Below the pieces are notes generated by a model, which was given only the letters and a program-made list of their open reading frames with translations, made no database searches and was not told where the DNA came from. Below are positions 8,679-17,428 of a DNA stretch of 64,000 bases, one piece after another (positions within the stretch are counted from its first letter, which is position 1; every line of letters begins with the position of its first letter). The position numbers and the translations under genes were made by a program. This DNA comes from an uncultured Dysgonomonas sp. (GTDB lineage Bacteria > Bacteroidota > Bacteroidia > Bacteroidales > Dysgonomonadaceae), in contig USOX01000012.1 in the NCBI GenBank assembly GCA_900556485.1, positions 24,506-88,505 of the forward strand, written 5' to 3'.

Positions 8679-9053
8679 ATGAAAAAAGCAGCATTATTAT
8701 TAATCGTAGCCTTGTTTACAATAACAGGCATTTCAGCACAACAAAGACAACGTGCTACCCCGGAAGAAAGAGCAAAGAAACAAACAGAAAGTATGGTTGA
8801 TTTACTGAGCCTTACTGCAGAGCAAAAAGAAAAGGTATACCAAATCAACCTGAAATATGCAAATGAAGCTCCTAAACCGGGAAACAAAGACGAAAGCAGA
8901 GAAAAGCGCAGAGAAGCCATGATGAAGAAAATGGAAGCCAGATCTGCTGATATAAAAGCTGTACTTACAGAAGAGCAACAAAAGAAATTTGACGAGCATC
9001 AAAAATCAATGCAGGACAGAATGCGTGAAAATCGTCGACAACGAAACAATTAA
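8679..9053 (+). CDS. Small periplasmic protein, DUF4890 / LTXXQ (Spy-CpxP-like)
   Basis: The start is set at ATG 8679, which begins a signal peptide (MKKAALLLIVALFTITGISAQ); an upstream in-frame ATG at 8655 would precede it by 8 residues. The mature protein (about 103 aa) is helical, highly charged and rich in Gln, Lys, Arg and Glu. It carries the LTxxQ-type motif twice (LSLTAEQKEKVYQIN and VLTEEQQKKFDEHQ), as in CpxP/Spy periplasmic chaperones, and ends in a basic tail RMRENRRQRNN. By analogy it may shield unfolded envelope proteins or bind metal, but that is family-level inference. Confidence 0.75.
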   Translation: MKKAALLLIVALFTITGISAQQRQRATPEERAKKQTESMVDLLSLTAEQKEKVYQINLKYANEAPKPGNKDESREKRREAMMKKMEARSADIKAVLTEEQQKKFDEHQKSMQDRMRENRRQRNN

Positions 9054-9096
9054 TGTTGTAAATATAGTTATTAGGTATTAAGTGAATAAATTTGAG

Positions 9097-9134
9097 ACAG
9101 GGGAAAACTTATTTTAGTTTTCCTCTGTTTTTTG
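9097..9134 (+). terminator. Intrinsic terminator after the DUF4890 gene
   Basis: ACAGGGGAAAAC pairs with GTTTTCCTCTGT (one G-U) and is followed by TTTTTTG. Confidence 0.8.
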
Positions 9135-9139
9135 TTCCA

Positions 9140-9318
9140 GAAAAGAAAGATTTTTTATTCTTTACAAAACAAAAAGACATTTATCAACGGTTTTAAAGTC
9201 GGTAAATATGTTATTGTTCATGAATACTAACACTTTAACATCATTTAAGAAAACAATTTTCACCCATTTTCCGTTATATGTTTGTGTAGTTTTGTAAAGT
9301 TTGTGTTAAGGTTTAAAT
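9140..9318. other. Intergenic stretch that may hold a short plus-strand transcript
   Basis: Between two strong terminators lies about 180 bp without a gene. It contains TATGTTTG near 9274-9282, a good -7 element, about 45 bp before the second hairpin at 9319. A transcript from here would be only about 70-80 nt and consist mostly of the terminator. I cannot tell whether it is a small RNA or chance. Confidence 0.25.
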
Positions 9319-9358
9319 GAAAGTCCTGCGATGAGATTTCGCGGGCTTTCGTCTTTTT
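9319..9358. terminator. GC-rich terminator hairpin before the oxidoreductase stop
   Basis: GAAAGTCCTGCGA pairs with TTTCGCGGGCTTTC around the loop TGAGA and is followed by GTCTTTTT on the plus strand; it also serves the minus-strand gene ending at 9370. Confidence 0.7.
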
Positions 9359-9369
9359 ATACCTCTCGT

Positions 9370-10464
9370 TTATTTACTCAGAAATACTTTCTTTCCTGTT
9401 TTGTTACTTTTGATAGCAGCCTCCAGAATTTCAACCACAGTTATATTATTTTCCAATGCTGACAAATCGGATGTAGCAATATTAATCTCACCCCTTACCG
9501 CCGCTTTCAGATAGTAAAAGGAATCATTATAAGGAGCAGTCAACGTTTGTGCTTTCAATTTTTCTTCTTTATTATCACTCATTACACGCATATCTGTTGC
9601 ATTATCCTGATATATATAACCTTTATCTCCATATATATGCATATCCTTACGGCTCATCGGCCAGTTCCACGATGCCATTATTACTACTGTCACATCTTTA
9701 TATTCGAGCATAATAGTAGCATCATCGTCCACCTTTGGGTACAATTGAGGCTTATGCTGTTTCAGCACCGCCGAAACACTGATTGGCTTCTCACCCTTCA
9801 TCAACCATGTGCTAAGATTAGCTCCATAGCAACCAAAATCAATAACAGCGCCACCACCATTTAATACAGGATCTGTAAGCCAGTCCGTAAACTCTTTACC
9901 ACACCCTATTTCTATAGGCCCCTGATGCCCGTCATATACATTTATGCGCGATAATTCTCCCACTGCACCCTCATTCACCATATTATAAGCCTTATGATTA
10001 GAAGGATACCAGGTTGTCTCATAATTAGTAAGTACCATAATATTATATCTCCGGGCAAGTTCAGCTATCCGCTTTGCCTGTTTCACTGTGGTTGCCAATG
10101 GTTTCTCTACCATCACATGTATACCTCTGGGAGCACATACCTCCACCACACGCAAATGATCATAGATACTTTCATAAACAATAACAGCTTCCGGCTTTGT
10201 TTTATCAAGCATCTCCTCCAGGTCTTCAAAAAAAAGATCTTTACTAACCTTTGCTCTCAATCTTTCATTATCCCACAGCGAAGTATTCTTTTCAGCAACA
10301 CCCACCACTTCGAAATCGCCACGATCGAGACGCGAAATCACTTCCCAAAGATGCCCATGCGAAAGTCCTGCTACACCAAGGCGAAGGGGTTTCTCACTTT
10401 GGGCAAACGACACACCGGCAACGACAGATAAAGCCACCATACATAAAGTTTTAATCAATTTCAT
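9370..10464 (-). CDS. Exported Gfo/Idh/MocA family oxidoreductase
   Basis: 364 aa. An N-terminal Sec signal peptide (MKLIKTLCMVALSVVAGVSFAQ) precedes a Rossmann domain beginning LRLGVAGLSHGHLWEVI. The NAD(P) and substrate motif EKPLATT occurs at about 118-124. The C-terminal alpha/beta domain contains GGAVIDFGCYGANLSTWLM, in which the Asp and Tyr region normally carries the catalytic residues. The family oxidises or reduces sugars and related compounds with a nucleotide cofactor; some secreted members act as glycosidases through transient oxidation with a tightly bound cofactor. An export signal on such a protein is common in Bacteroidetes. The substrate is unknown, and no carbohydrate gene lies next to it. 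Confidence 0.88.
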   Translation of the reverse strand: MKLIKTLCMVALSVVAGVSFAQSEKPLRLGVAGLSHGHLWEVISRLDRGDFEVVGVAEKNTSLWDNERLRAKVSKDLFFEDLEEMLDKTKPEAVIVYESIYDHLRVVEVCAPRGIHVMVEKPLATTVKQAKRIAELARRYNIMVLTNYETTWYPSNHKAYNMVNEGAVGELSRINVYDGHQGPIEIGCGKEFTDWLTDPVLNGGGAVIDFGCYGANLSTWLMKGEKPISVSAVLKQHKPQLYPKVDDDATIMLEYKDVTVVIMASWNWPMSRKDMHIYGDKGYIYQDNATDMRVMSDNKEEKLKAQTLTAPYNDSFYYLKAAVRGEINIATSDLSALENNITVVEILEAAIKSNKTGKKVFLSK

Positions 10465-10520
10465 AATAATATATTTTAGAGTAATATTCTACATGGACTA
10501 TAATAACGTGAATTTACTTC

Positions 10521-10541
10521 GCTGTTGCGCGATTGCGCGCA
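10521..10541. repeat. Remnant of palindromic repeat family A
   Basis: GCTGTTGCGCGATTGCGCGC resembles one end of the family A hairpin (GCTGTCGCGCGATTGCATCG); the second arm is missing. It lies in the 301-bp gap upstream of dnaE, which otherwise holds only the dnaE promoter region. Confidence 0.5.
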
Positions 10542-10728
10542 GAAAAAAACAATCAGTATTTTCATTCTCTATCCAAAGATATAACATCCATATATTTTTA
10601 TTACATCCAATGATCTTTTTATCCTTCATAAATGTTAATTACCAACAGTAATCAAAGGGAGAAATATATTAAAATATAAATGTTGAAAACTGCCCTTTAT
10701 TTTATTAGAAAAAGGGTTCTATTTATTG

Positions 10729-10736
10729 TAACTTTA
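10729..10736 (+). promoter_or_regulatory. Probable -7 element of dnaE
   Basis: TAACTTTA at 10729-10736 departs from TAnnTTTG only at the last base and lies 30 bp before the dnaE start codon. Confidence 0.4.
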
Positions 10737-10765
10737 CAAGTTGAAGAAAAAGCAGTCGTATCATT

Positions 10766-13700
10766 ATGAATAACTTTGTACACTTACACGTCCACTCACA
10801 GTACTCTCTCCTCGACGGACAGGCGAGTATTCCCAATCTGGTAGATAAAGCTATTGGCGACGGTATGAAAGCCATAGCCCTTACCGACCATGGTGCTATG
10901 TTCGGGGTGAAAGAGTTTTTCAATTATGTGAAAAAGAAAAACTCCAAATTCGATGGAGCTATAAAAGAGCTAAAAGGCGAAATAAAAAAACTGGAAGCCG
11001 AAAACGCAGAAGGAGCCACACAGCAAATCGAAGAACTGAAAACAAAAATAAAAGAGGAAGAAACAAAGAAATTCAAACCCATCATAGGCTGCGAATGTTA
11101 TGTAGCACACCGTGGACGGAAGTTCAAAGAAGGCAAACCCGATATGAGCGGATGGCACCTTGTAGTACTTGCCAAAAACAAGCAAGGATACAAAAACCTC
11201 ATCAAAATGGTTTCCTATGCCTGGACAGAAGGATATTACATGCGTCCGCGAATAGATAAAGAACTTTTGGAGAAATACCACGAAGGGCTTATCATTTCTA
11301 CAGCCTGTCTGGGAGGCGAAGTTCCTAAAAAAATAACAGCAGGCGATCTGGACGAAGCAGAAAAATCGGTACAATGGTTCAAAGACTTGTTTGGCGATGA
11401 TTTTTATCTCGAACTTCAACGCCATAAAACAAACCGCCCCGATGCCAACGCCGAAGCATACCCTTTGCAACAAAAAGTAAACGAAGAATTGCTCCGCATA
11501 GGGCAAAAGATGGGTGTAAAAGTAATAGCGACAAACGATGTACACTTTGTAGACGAAGAAGATGCCGACGCACACGACCGCCTCATCTGCCTGAGTACAG
11601 GCAAAGACTTCGACGATCCCAAGCGGATGCGTTATACCAAACAAGAATGGCTGAAAACCACAGCCGAAATGAACCAGATATTTTCCGATCACCCCGAAGT
11701 ATTGGAGAATACATTAGAAATAGCTAACAAAGTAGAATACTACTCCATCGACTCCGATGCCCTGATGCCATTCTTCACCATCGACGAATCGTTTGGTACA
11801 GAAGCCGGATATAAAGAAAAATACTCGGAAGCAGACCTCATCGAAGAATTTGGAGCTAAAGAGTATCACCGCCTGGGAGGTTATGATAAAGTAATCCGTA
11901 TCAAACTCGAATCGGACTACCTGCGCCACCTTACCATGATAGGTGCCGACAAACGTTATGGCAAAGACCGTGACAGCGAAACTGCTGAGCGTCTCGACTT
12001 CGAGCTCGATGTAATGAAAACAATGGGATTTCCCGGGTACTTCCTCATCGTACAAGACTTTATTGCTGCAGCGCGCAGCATGGGTGTAGCTGTAGGCCCC
12101 GGACGTGGTTCGGCTGCCGGATCAGCCGTAGCATATTGTTTGGGTATCACCGATATAGACCCGATAAAATACGACCTCCTGTTCGAGCGTTTCCTCAACC
12201 CCGACCGTATATCCATGCCCGATATCGATATCGACTTCGACGACGACGGACGTGGAAAAGTACTGAAATGGGTAACCGATAAATATGGGCAGGAACGTGT
12301 TGCACACATCATCACATATGGTACAATGGCTACCAAATCGGCCATTAAAGACGTTGCCCGTGTTCAGAAACTACCTTTAGCAGAATCGAACCGCCTGGCA
12401 AAATTTGTCCCCGACCGTATTCCTGATAAAAAGAAAGTCACTCTAAGAGATGCCATCGAATATGTTCCCGAACTAAAAGAGGCTGCTACCAGCCACGATC
12501 CTGTAATGCGCGACACATTAAAGTATGCGCAGATGCTGGAAGGGAACGTGCGAAACACAGGCGTACATGCCTGCGGTATCATCATCGGACAGCAGGCAAT
12601 CTCTGATATTGTACCTGTAAGTACAGCCGAAGACAAAGAAACTGGTGAAAATATACTCGTTACCCAATATGAAGGTACGGTAATCGAAGAAACCGGACTT
12701 ATCAAAATGGACTTTCTCGGATTGAAAACACTTTCGATCATCAAAGAAGCCATCGAAAATATAAAGCATACTACAGGTGAAGATATAGATATAGACACTA
12801 TCTCGCTCGAAGACCCTAAAACATACGAACTGTATAGCCAGGGTAAAACCACCGGAACATTCCAGTTCGAGTCTGCTGGTATGCAAAAATACCTCAAAGA
12901 GCTTCAACCAACCAAGTTTGAAGACCTCATAGCCATGAATGCCCTTTACCGTCCGGGACCAATGGACTACATTCCATCCTTTATCGCCCGTAAACACGGC
13001 AGGGAAGAGATAAGCTACGACATACCTATTATGGAGCGTTATCTGAACGATACATATGGTATTACTGTCTATCAAGAACAGGTCATGCTTCTATCGCGTC
13101 TTTTAGCGGACTTCACACGCGGTCAGTCCGACGAGTTGCGTAAAGCTATGGGTAAGAAGCTAATAGATAAGATGAATGCCCTGAAAGAAAAATTCATTGC
13201 AGGAGGAACCAAAAACGGACATGCTAAAAAGACGCTGGACAAAATATGGGCCGACTGGGAAAAATTCGCATCCTATGCATTCAACAAATCGCACGCCACA
13301 TGCTATTCGTGGGTAGCCTACCAAACAGCCTGGCTCAAAGCAAACTATCCGTCTGAGTATATGGCTGCGGTACTTTCGCGAAACTTATCGAATATAACGG
13401 AAATCACCAAGTTCATGGACGAATGTAAAGCCATGAACATGAATGTATTGGGACCCGATGTAAACGAGTCGTTCCTTAAATTCTCCGTAAATAAAGAAGG
13501 GGATATCCGTTTTGGTCTTGCCGCAGTAAAAGGTGTGGGCGAAGGCGCTGTAATGAATATCATTGAAGAACGCCAAAAAAACGGTCCGTTCAAAACAATA
13601 TTCGATTTTGTAGAACGTGTCAACCTAAGTTCATGTAACAAGAAGAATATAGAATCTATGGCTCTGGCCGGTGCATTCGATGCTTTTACCGAAATAACCA

Positions 13701-14515
13701 GAGAACAATTCTTTGGTATGAACGGCAAAGGAGAAACATTTATCGACCAGCTTATCCGCTACGGCAATAAATACCAACTGGATAAAAATCAGGCCGCCAA
13801 CTCCCTCTTCGGAAGCGATGCATCATTCGATATAGCCCATCCCGAGGTTCCAAAGGTTGAACGATGGTCCGATCTCGAACGTTTAAATAAAGAAAGGGAA
13901 CTGATCGGAATTTATCTTTCGGCACACCCTCTCGACGAATACAGAATTGTACTCGACTATGTTTGCAATATGGGTATGGTAGACATAGAAGACAAAGAAG
14001 CATTCAAAAATAAAGAAGTATCGCTCGGAGGACTGGTATCAGGCGTGCGCGAAGGAATAACCAAAAACGGAAAGCCGTTTATGATCATCCGCATCGAAGA
14101 CTTTACCGGTAGCGGCGAAATACCTCTTTTTGGTGACGATTATATCAACTTTGGTAAATACGGGCGTCCCGGACTTTATGTATATATCAAAGGTAGGATA
14201 CAGGGACGAAGGTTCGACCCTAACCAGATGGAATTTAAGATCAACTCCATCCAACTTTTACCCGATGTAAAAGACAGATTGATAGAAAAAATTACCATTA
14301 GCTTACCATTACACGACATGAATTCGCAGATGGTAGAAGAATTGTCAATTTTAACTAAAAACAATCCGGGTAATTCGTTGTTATATTTTGAGGTAGTAGA
14401 TGGTGAACGAAATATGAAAGTAGAATTGTTTTCGCGCAATTTCAAAATTAATGTACAGAAAGAACTCATTGATTATCTGACAGAAAACGAAAACATTGTA
14501 TTTAAAGTAAACTGA
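10766..14515 (+). CDS. dnaE: DNA polymerase III alpha subunit
   Basis: 1249 aa, full length for a DnaE1-type replicative polymerase. The N-terminal PHP domain begins FVHLHVHSQYSLLDG. A short Bacteroidetes-type insertion rich in Lys and Glu follows (about 55-95). The polymerase active site carries PDIDIDFDDDGR (about 484-495, with the catalytic Asp pair) and, upstream, GPGRGSAAGSAVAYCLGI. The fingers include FAFNKSHA-type residues (YAFNKSHATCYSWVAYQTAWLKANYP). After the helix-hairpin-helix region comes an OB-fold (GLVSGVREGITKNGKPFMIIRIEDFTG, about 1090-1115). It copies the chromosome as part of the holoenzyme. The gene is followed 95 bp later by trxA, which has its own promoter. Confidence 0.97.
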   Translation: MNNFVHLHVHSQYSLLDGQASIPNLVDKAIGDGMKAIALTDHGAMFGVKEFFNYVKKKNSKFDGAIKELKGEIKKLEAENAEGATQQIEELKTKIKEEETKKFKPIIGCECYVAHRGRKFKEGKPDMSGWHLVVLAKNKQGYKNLIKMVSYAWTEGYYMRPRIDKELLEKYHEGLIISTACLGGEVPKKITAGDLDEAEKSVQWFKDLFGDDFYLELQRHKTNRPDANAEAYPLQQKVNEELLRIGQKMGVKVIATNDVHFVDEEDADAHDRLICLSTGKDFDDPKRMRYTKQEWLKTTAEMNQIFSDHPEVLENTLEIANKVEYYSIDSDALMPFFTIDESFGTEAGYKEKYSEADLIEEFGAKEYHRLGGYDKVIRIKLESDYLRHLTMIGADKRYGKDRDSETAERLDFELDVMKTMGFPGYFLIVQDFIAAARSMGVAVGPGRGSAAGSAVAYCLGITDIDPIKYDLLFERFLNPDRISMPDIDIDFDDDGRGKVLKWVTDKYGQERVAHIITYGTMATKSAIKDVARVQKLPLAESNRLAKFVPDRIPDKKKVTLRDAIEYVPELKEAATSHDPVMRDTLKYAQMLEGNVRNTGVHACGIIIGQQAISDIVPVSTAEDKETGENILVTQYEGTVIEETGLIKMDFLGLKTLSIIKEAIENIKHTTGEDIDIDTISLEDPKTYELYSQGKTTGTFQFESAGMQKYLKELQPTKFEDLIAMNALYRPGPMDYIPSFIARKHGREEISYDIPIMERYLNDTYGITVYQEQVMLLSRLLADFTRGQSDELRKAMGKKLIDKMNALKEKFIAGGTKNGHAKKTLDKIWADWEKFASYAFNKSHATCYSWVAYQTAWLKANYPSEYMAAVLSRNLSNITEITKFMDECKAMNMNVLGPDVNESFLKFSVNKEGDIRFGLAAVKGVGEGAVMNIIEERQKNGPFKTIFDFVERVNLSSCNKKNIESMALAGAFDAFTEITREQFFGMNGKGETFIDQLIRYGNKYQLDKNQAANSLFGSDASFDIAHPEVPKVERWSDLERLNKERELIGIYLSAHPLDEYRIVLDYVCNMGMVDIEDKEAFKNKEVSLGGLVSGVREGITKNGKPFMIIRIEDFTGSGEIPLFGDDYINFGKYGRPGLYVYIKGRIQGRRFDPNQMEFKINSIQLLPDVKDRLIEKITISLPLHDMNSQMVEELSILTKNNPGNSLLYFEVVDGERNMKVELFSRNFKINVQKELIDYLTENENIVFKVN

Positions 14516-14542
14516 TTATTTCATTATATTAAATAGAATAAT

Positions 14543-14550
14543 TACCTTTG
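14543..14550 (+). promoter_or_regulatory. -7 promoter element of trxA
   Basis: TACCTTTG fits TAnnTTTG exactly, 60 bp before the trxA start codon, giving a leader of roughly 50 nt. Confidence 0.6.
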
Positions 14551-14610
14551 TAGCAAGAACAAACAACATAAATTTAATCAATACAACAAGTAATTTAATA
14601 AACGAAAGTT

Positions 14611-14925
14611 ATGGCTTTAGAAGTAACAGATGCAGGATTTGAAGAGTTGTTGAACTCTGGCAAACCGATGGTTTTAGATTTTTGGGCAGAATGGTGTGGA
14701 CCATGCCGTATGGTAGGCCCTATCGTTGAAGAATTGGCTACTGAATACGAAGGACGTGTTCTTATCGGAAAAGTAGATGTAGACAACAACGACGATATCA
14801 CTTCAAGATATGGTATCCGCAACATCCCTACTATCCTATTCATCAAAAACGGTGAAGTAGTAGACAAACAAGTAGGCGCAGCACAAAAAGCACTATTAGT
14901 AGAAAAGGTAGAAAAATTACTGTAA
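14611..14925 (+). CDS. trxA: Thioredoxin
   Basis: 104 aa, the canonical single-domain length. The redox site WAEWCGPCRM (Cys at about 31 and 34) lies after the VLDFWA strand, and the conserved cis-proline segment is NIPTILFIKNG. It is cytoplasmic, with no signal peptide. It reduces protein disulfides using electrons from thioredoxin reductase and supplies ribonucleotide reductase and peroxiredoxins. It has its own promoter (14543-14550) and a strong bidirectional terminator (14953-14993). Confidence 0.96.
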   Translation: MALEVTDAGFEELLNSGKPMVLDFWAEWCGPCRMVGPIVEELATEYEGRVLIGKVDVDNNDDITSRYGIRNIPTILFIKNGEVVDKQVGAAQKALLVEKVEKLL

Positions 14926-14952
14926 GAAAAACAGTAATTAAATAAAATAAGA

Positions 14953-14993
14953 AAATGTCTGAAAAGATGATGCAAATCACTTTTCAGACATTT
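14953..14993. terminator. Bidirectional terminator, trxA and peptidase S74 gene
   Basis: AAATGTCTGAAAAG and CTTTTCAGACATTT form a perfect 14-bp stem flanked by A and T runs between convergent genes. Confidence 0.85.
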
Positions 14994-15010
14994 TTAGTAT
15001 TATAATCATC

Positions 15011-16684
15011 TTATTTCTCTTCCAGAGCCTCCACCCTTTTCAGCAAAGCTTCTATTACCTGTTGTTGCTTGTCGATAATTTGTTGCTGCTCTTGGACAGC
15101 CTTTACCAATACAGGTGCAAATTCGGAATAGGTTACACTCAGATATTCTTTTTTTTCCATATCCCCTTCTTTTCCGGAAACTACTTCGGGTATAATATCG
15201 CGTACCTCTTGTGCTATAAATCCGATTCGTTTTACTTCCGATTCCTTCATAGTAAAACTTACGGGTTTTAGCTGCATTACTTGTTTAAGTCCATACCCTA
15301 AATCTTTAATATCTTTCTTCAGCCTTCTGTCAGAACCGATAGCCCATGCATATACCCCTCCGGCTGACCCATTGACATAGAAGTTATAAGAACTATTAGG
15401 AATATCACCATTTATTGTAACGACCATATTATTCTGACTATTCTTTTGTCCTACAATATAATACGTTCCATCATTATGGAATGAGCCAATATAAAGCCTG
15501 TTTGATCCTGTATACCCATATCCGGCATTATATCCGATAAAAATGTTATTATCGCCTGAAACTGCAGACGTCCCCGCACCCATTCCTATACCAATATTAT
15601 TACTTCCGGTTTCCAGCGATGTAAGTGTACTAGCCCCAACAGCAGTATTAAAACCTCCGGTAGTTATCTTCGTCCCTGCAAGTGATCCTATAAGTGCATT
15701 GTAACCCCCACTCTGCACCCACAAACCGGCAGATCGTCCGATTGCTGTATTATTTTGCCCTGTTGTACTCTGCAAAGCAGAAGTACCTATGGCTGTATTA
15801 TTGAATCCACCGTTGGCATTCTCCATTGCCTTACTACCTATTGCAGTATTATCACTACCCGATGCATGGTTTGCCATAGCATGGTGACCAATAGCTGTAT
15901 TACCATTATGGCCGCTGATTGGCAGGCTGGCTAAGGCATTTACCCCAATTGCTGTCGTTCTGTTGTCTCCACCGGCATCATAAGCTCCATATCCATAACT
16001 TGTAGAACCGATTTCTAATCTGCCGGAAGGTATATTTCTCGATTTAAACTTTAACGGAACATCTGATGTTGGCCCAAGAAAGCTGGTAGCAGTTGCATTG
16101 GCGTTACCTGTCAGTTTCCAGTTTATATCGTCCTGCCATGTAGCCGTTCCATCAGCATCGGAAGTAAGAATTTTATTAAGGCCTTGCCCATTACCGGTAA
16201 TTTTCAATCCGGCTGGAGATGCATGAAGTGTCAATGTATTTATATCGCTTGAGTTAATTCTGGTAGGTTGATTCAAGGTTCCTCCTAATTGGAATAATTG
16301 AGTATTCGAAGCGCTACTACTCAGGCCATTGTTTACGTCGTAATAAGCAGGCAATTCTACCCACTTATATCCATCGTTATAGTAAAGAATATCGCTATAA
16401 ACTTCATTTGGACTGGTACCGCCATAAGCCAAGTTGTAGACCATCATCCCTGCCAGTTGTGCCATAGATGTAGCGCCAGCTATAGCAGTATAATCTAATG
16501 TGGATTTCAAATTTACTCTTGGTAACAGTAATCCACGAGTTGACGAACCGTCAGTTTTTTCTTTCAGGTCGAGTATAGCAGTATTATCCGGCACCTCGCC
16601 GCTGCCTATAGTTACCTGAGACCGTATAGGTAAAACGATAAAGAGAGGTAAAAACACCAATAAAAAAATGGTCAATTGTTTCAT
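15011..16684 (-). CDS. Secreted beta-helical head-repeat protein with C-terminal peptidase S74 chaperone domain
   Basis: The start is set at 16684 where MKQLTIFLLVFLPLFIV begins a signal peptide; the frame extends 26 codons upstream through AT-rich non-coding sequence. 557 aa. After a variable region come about ten short repeats of the form NTAIGxxAL (about 240-375), which resemble the left-handed coils of trimeric YadA-like heads. A C-terminal S74 domain follows (SDRRLKKDIKDLGYGLKQV, about 450 onward) with the Ser of SDRR and the Lys expected to form the self-cleaving pair, as in phage endosialidase tailspikes. The protein ends in a Gln/Lys-rich coiled coil. It probably trimerises, and the S74 tail may release itself after folding. 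No phage genes surround it. Role unknown; adhesion is a guess. Confidence 0.8.
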   Translation of the reverse strand: MKQLTIFLLVFLPLFIVLPIRSQVTIGSGEVPDNTAILDLKEKTDGSSTRGLLLPRVNLKSTLDYTAIAGATSMAQLAGMMVYNLAYGGTSPNEVYSDILYYNDGYKWVELPAYYDVNNGLSSSASNTQLFQLGGTLNQPTRINSSDINTLTLHASPAGLKITGNGQGLNKILTSDADGTATWQDDINWKLTGNANATATSFLGPTSDVPLKFKSRNIPSGRLEIGSTSYGYGAYDAGGDNRTTAIGVNALASLPISGHNGNTAIGHHAMANHASGSDNTAIGSKAMENANGGFNNTAIGTSALQSTTGQNNTAIGRSAGLWVQSGGYNALIGSLAGTKITTGGFNTAVGASTLTSLETGSNNIGIGMGAGTSAVSGDNNIFIGYNAGYGYTGSNRLYIGSFHNDGTYYIVGQKNSQNNMVVTINGDIPNSSYNFYVNGSAGGVYAWAIGSDRRLKKDIKDLGYGLKQVMQLKPVSFTMKESEVKRIGFIAQEVRDIIPEVVSGKEGDMEKKEYLSVTYSEFAPVLVKAVQEQQQIIDKQQQVIEALLKRVEALEEK

Positions 16685-16742
16685 AATAGTTTGAGTTTTA
16701 TATATAATTAAGCCTTGGTTTTTGTCAAATAAAAAAGTCTTA

Positions 16743-16825
16743 GAGGTTGCCTCCTGTTGCATTTAGTATCGATGCAAACCTGTTATCACAACAGAAAGAA
16801 ATAAGTAAAAGCGGAAGCAACCCAT
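16743..16825 (+). ncRNA. Structured non-coding element, copy 1 (upstream of Na/Pi cotransporter)
   Basis: An outer helix GGTTGC...CTCC (16745-16754) pairs with GGAAGCAACC (16813-16822) with one C-A mismatch. Inside it is the hairpin CTGTTATCACAACAG near 16780-16794 with loop ATCAC. Copy 2 at 19346-19425 keeps the same outer helix, with a U-A pair changed to C-G, and the identical apical hairpin. A second conserved block, GAGTATACGTACACAAAA, lies at 16985-17002. Strand and transcription are unproven; on the minus strand the element would lie in the leader of the peptidase S74 gene. Confidence 0.45.
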
Positions 16826-17387
16826 AAAACTTTAAAGTCTTCAAATACAAAATATATTTACAGATATATTTTTTGTCTGTTATAAAAAAGTAAAAATCTT
16901 TTATCATTTTCCTTAAAAAGGGAAAATGACAGTATTTTGTTTTTTGAAAGAAATTTATTACAATACGGGGGATAGTAAACAGGTGAGTATACGTACACAA
17001 AAATTCGCAAAATGCTAAAAAACATTTTGGATTAAAAAAGAATAGACTGATAAGACTGTCTTCCTTGCCTAGAAGATCCTTATCTAACAAAATAACCCTA
17101 ACCCCCAAATAATCAGGAGTTAAAACACAGTTATTTCTGCTGCTTTTTTTGCACATTTTTACGTTACAGAATAGTTTACTTGGTTTACTTTACTTATTTT
17201 CTACGACAAATATAAGATCATATTTCTAAACAAAAAGGCTGGTTTGTTGTTTTGGAGGAAAACAAGAATCATTCGGCGGAAATAATGAATCACGATAAAT
17301 ATTTACATATCCTCTAACAAAGTTTACGCCATTGTTAAGTTTTCGTTACAAATGCATTACACAGATTAACATAAGGTTAAGAGTGTA
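16826..17387. other. AT-rich non-coding region, remainder of the gap before the cotransporter
   Basis: It holds a hairpin CATTTTCC/GGGAAAATG near 16905-16929, the conserved GAGTATACGTACACAAAA block shared with the downstream gap, and a small hairpin TCTTC/GAAGA near 17059-17076. A 138-codon minus-strand frame crosses it, but its composition is that of AT-rich non-coding DNA and it overlaps the structured element, so I do not call it. Confidence 0.35.
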
Positions 17388-17395
17388 TATATTTG
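17388..17395 (+). promoter_or_regulatory. -7 promoter element of the Na/Pi cotransporter gene
   Basis: TATATTTG, a full match to TAnnTTTG, 33 bp before the start codon. Confidence 0.6.
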
Positions 17396-17428
17396 CAGCA
17401 CATTAATATTGACTAATTTATTTCATAG

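Noticed and set aside
10970..14469. Several long minus-strand ORFs (up to 240 codons) opposite dnaE
   Set aside because: They are in antisense frames of a strongly conserved gene, with biased low-complexity composition and no recognisable domain.
16740..17156. 138-codon minus-strand ORF in the gap upstream of the Na/Pi cotransporter
   Set aside because: It overlaps the structured non-coding element, is Phe/Leu/Lys-rich as AT-rich DNA predicts, and has no collinear counterpart in the second copy of the element.
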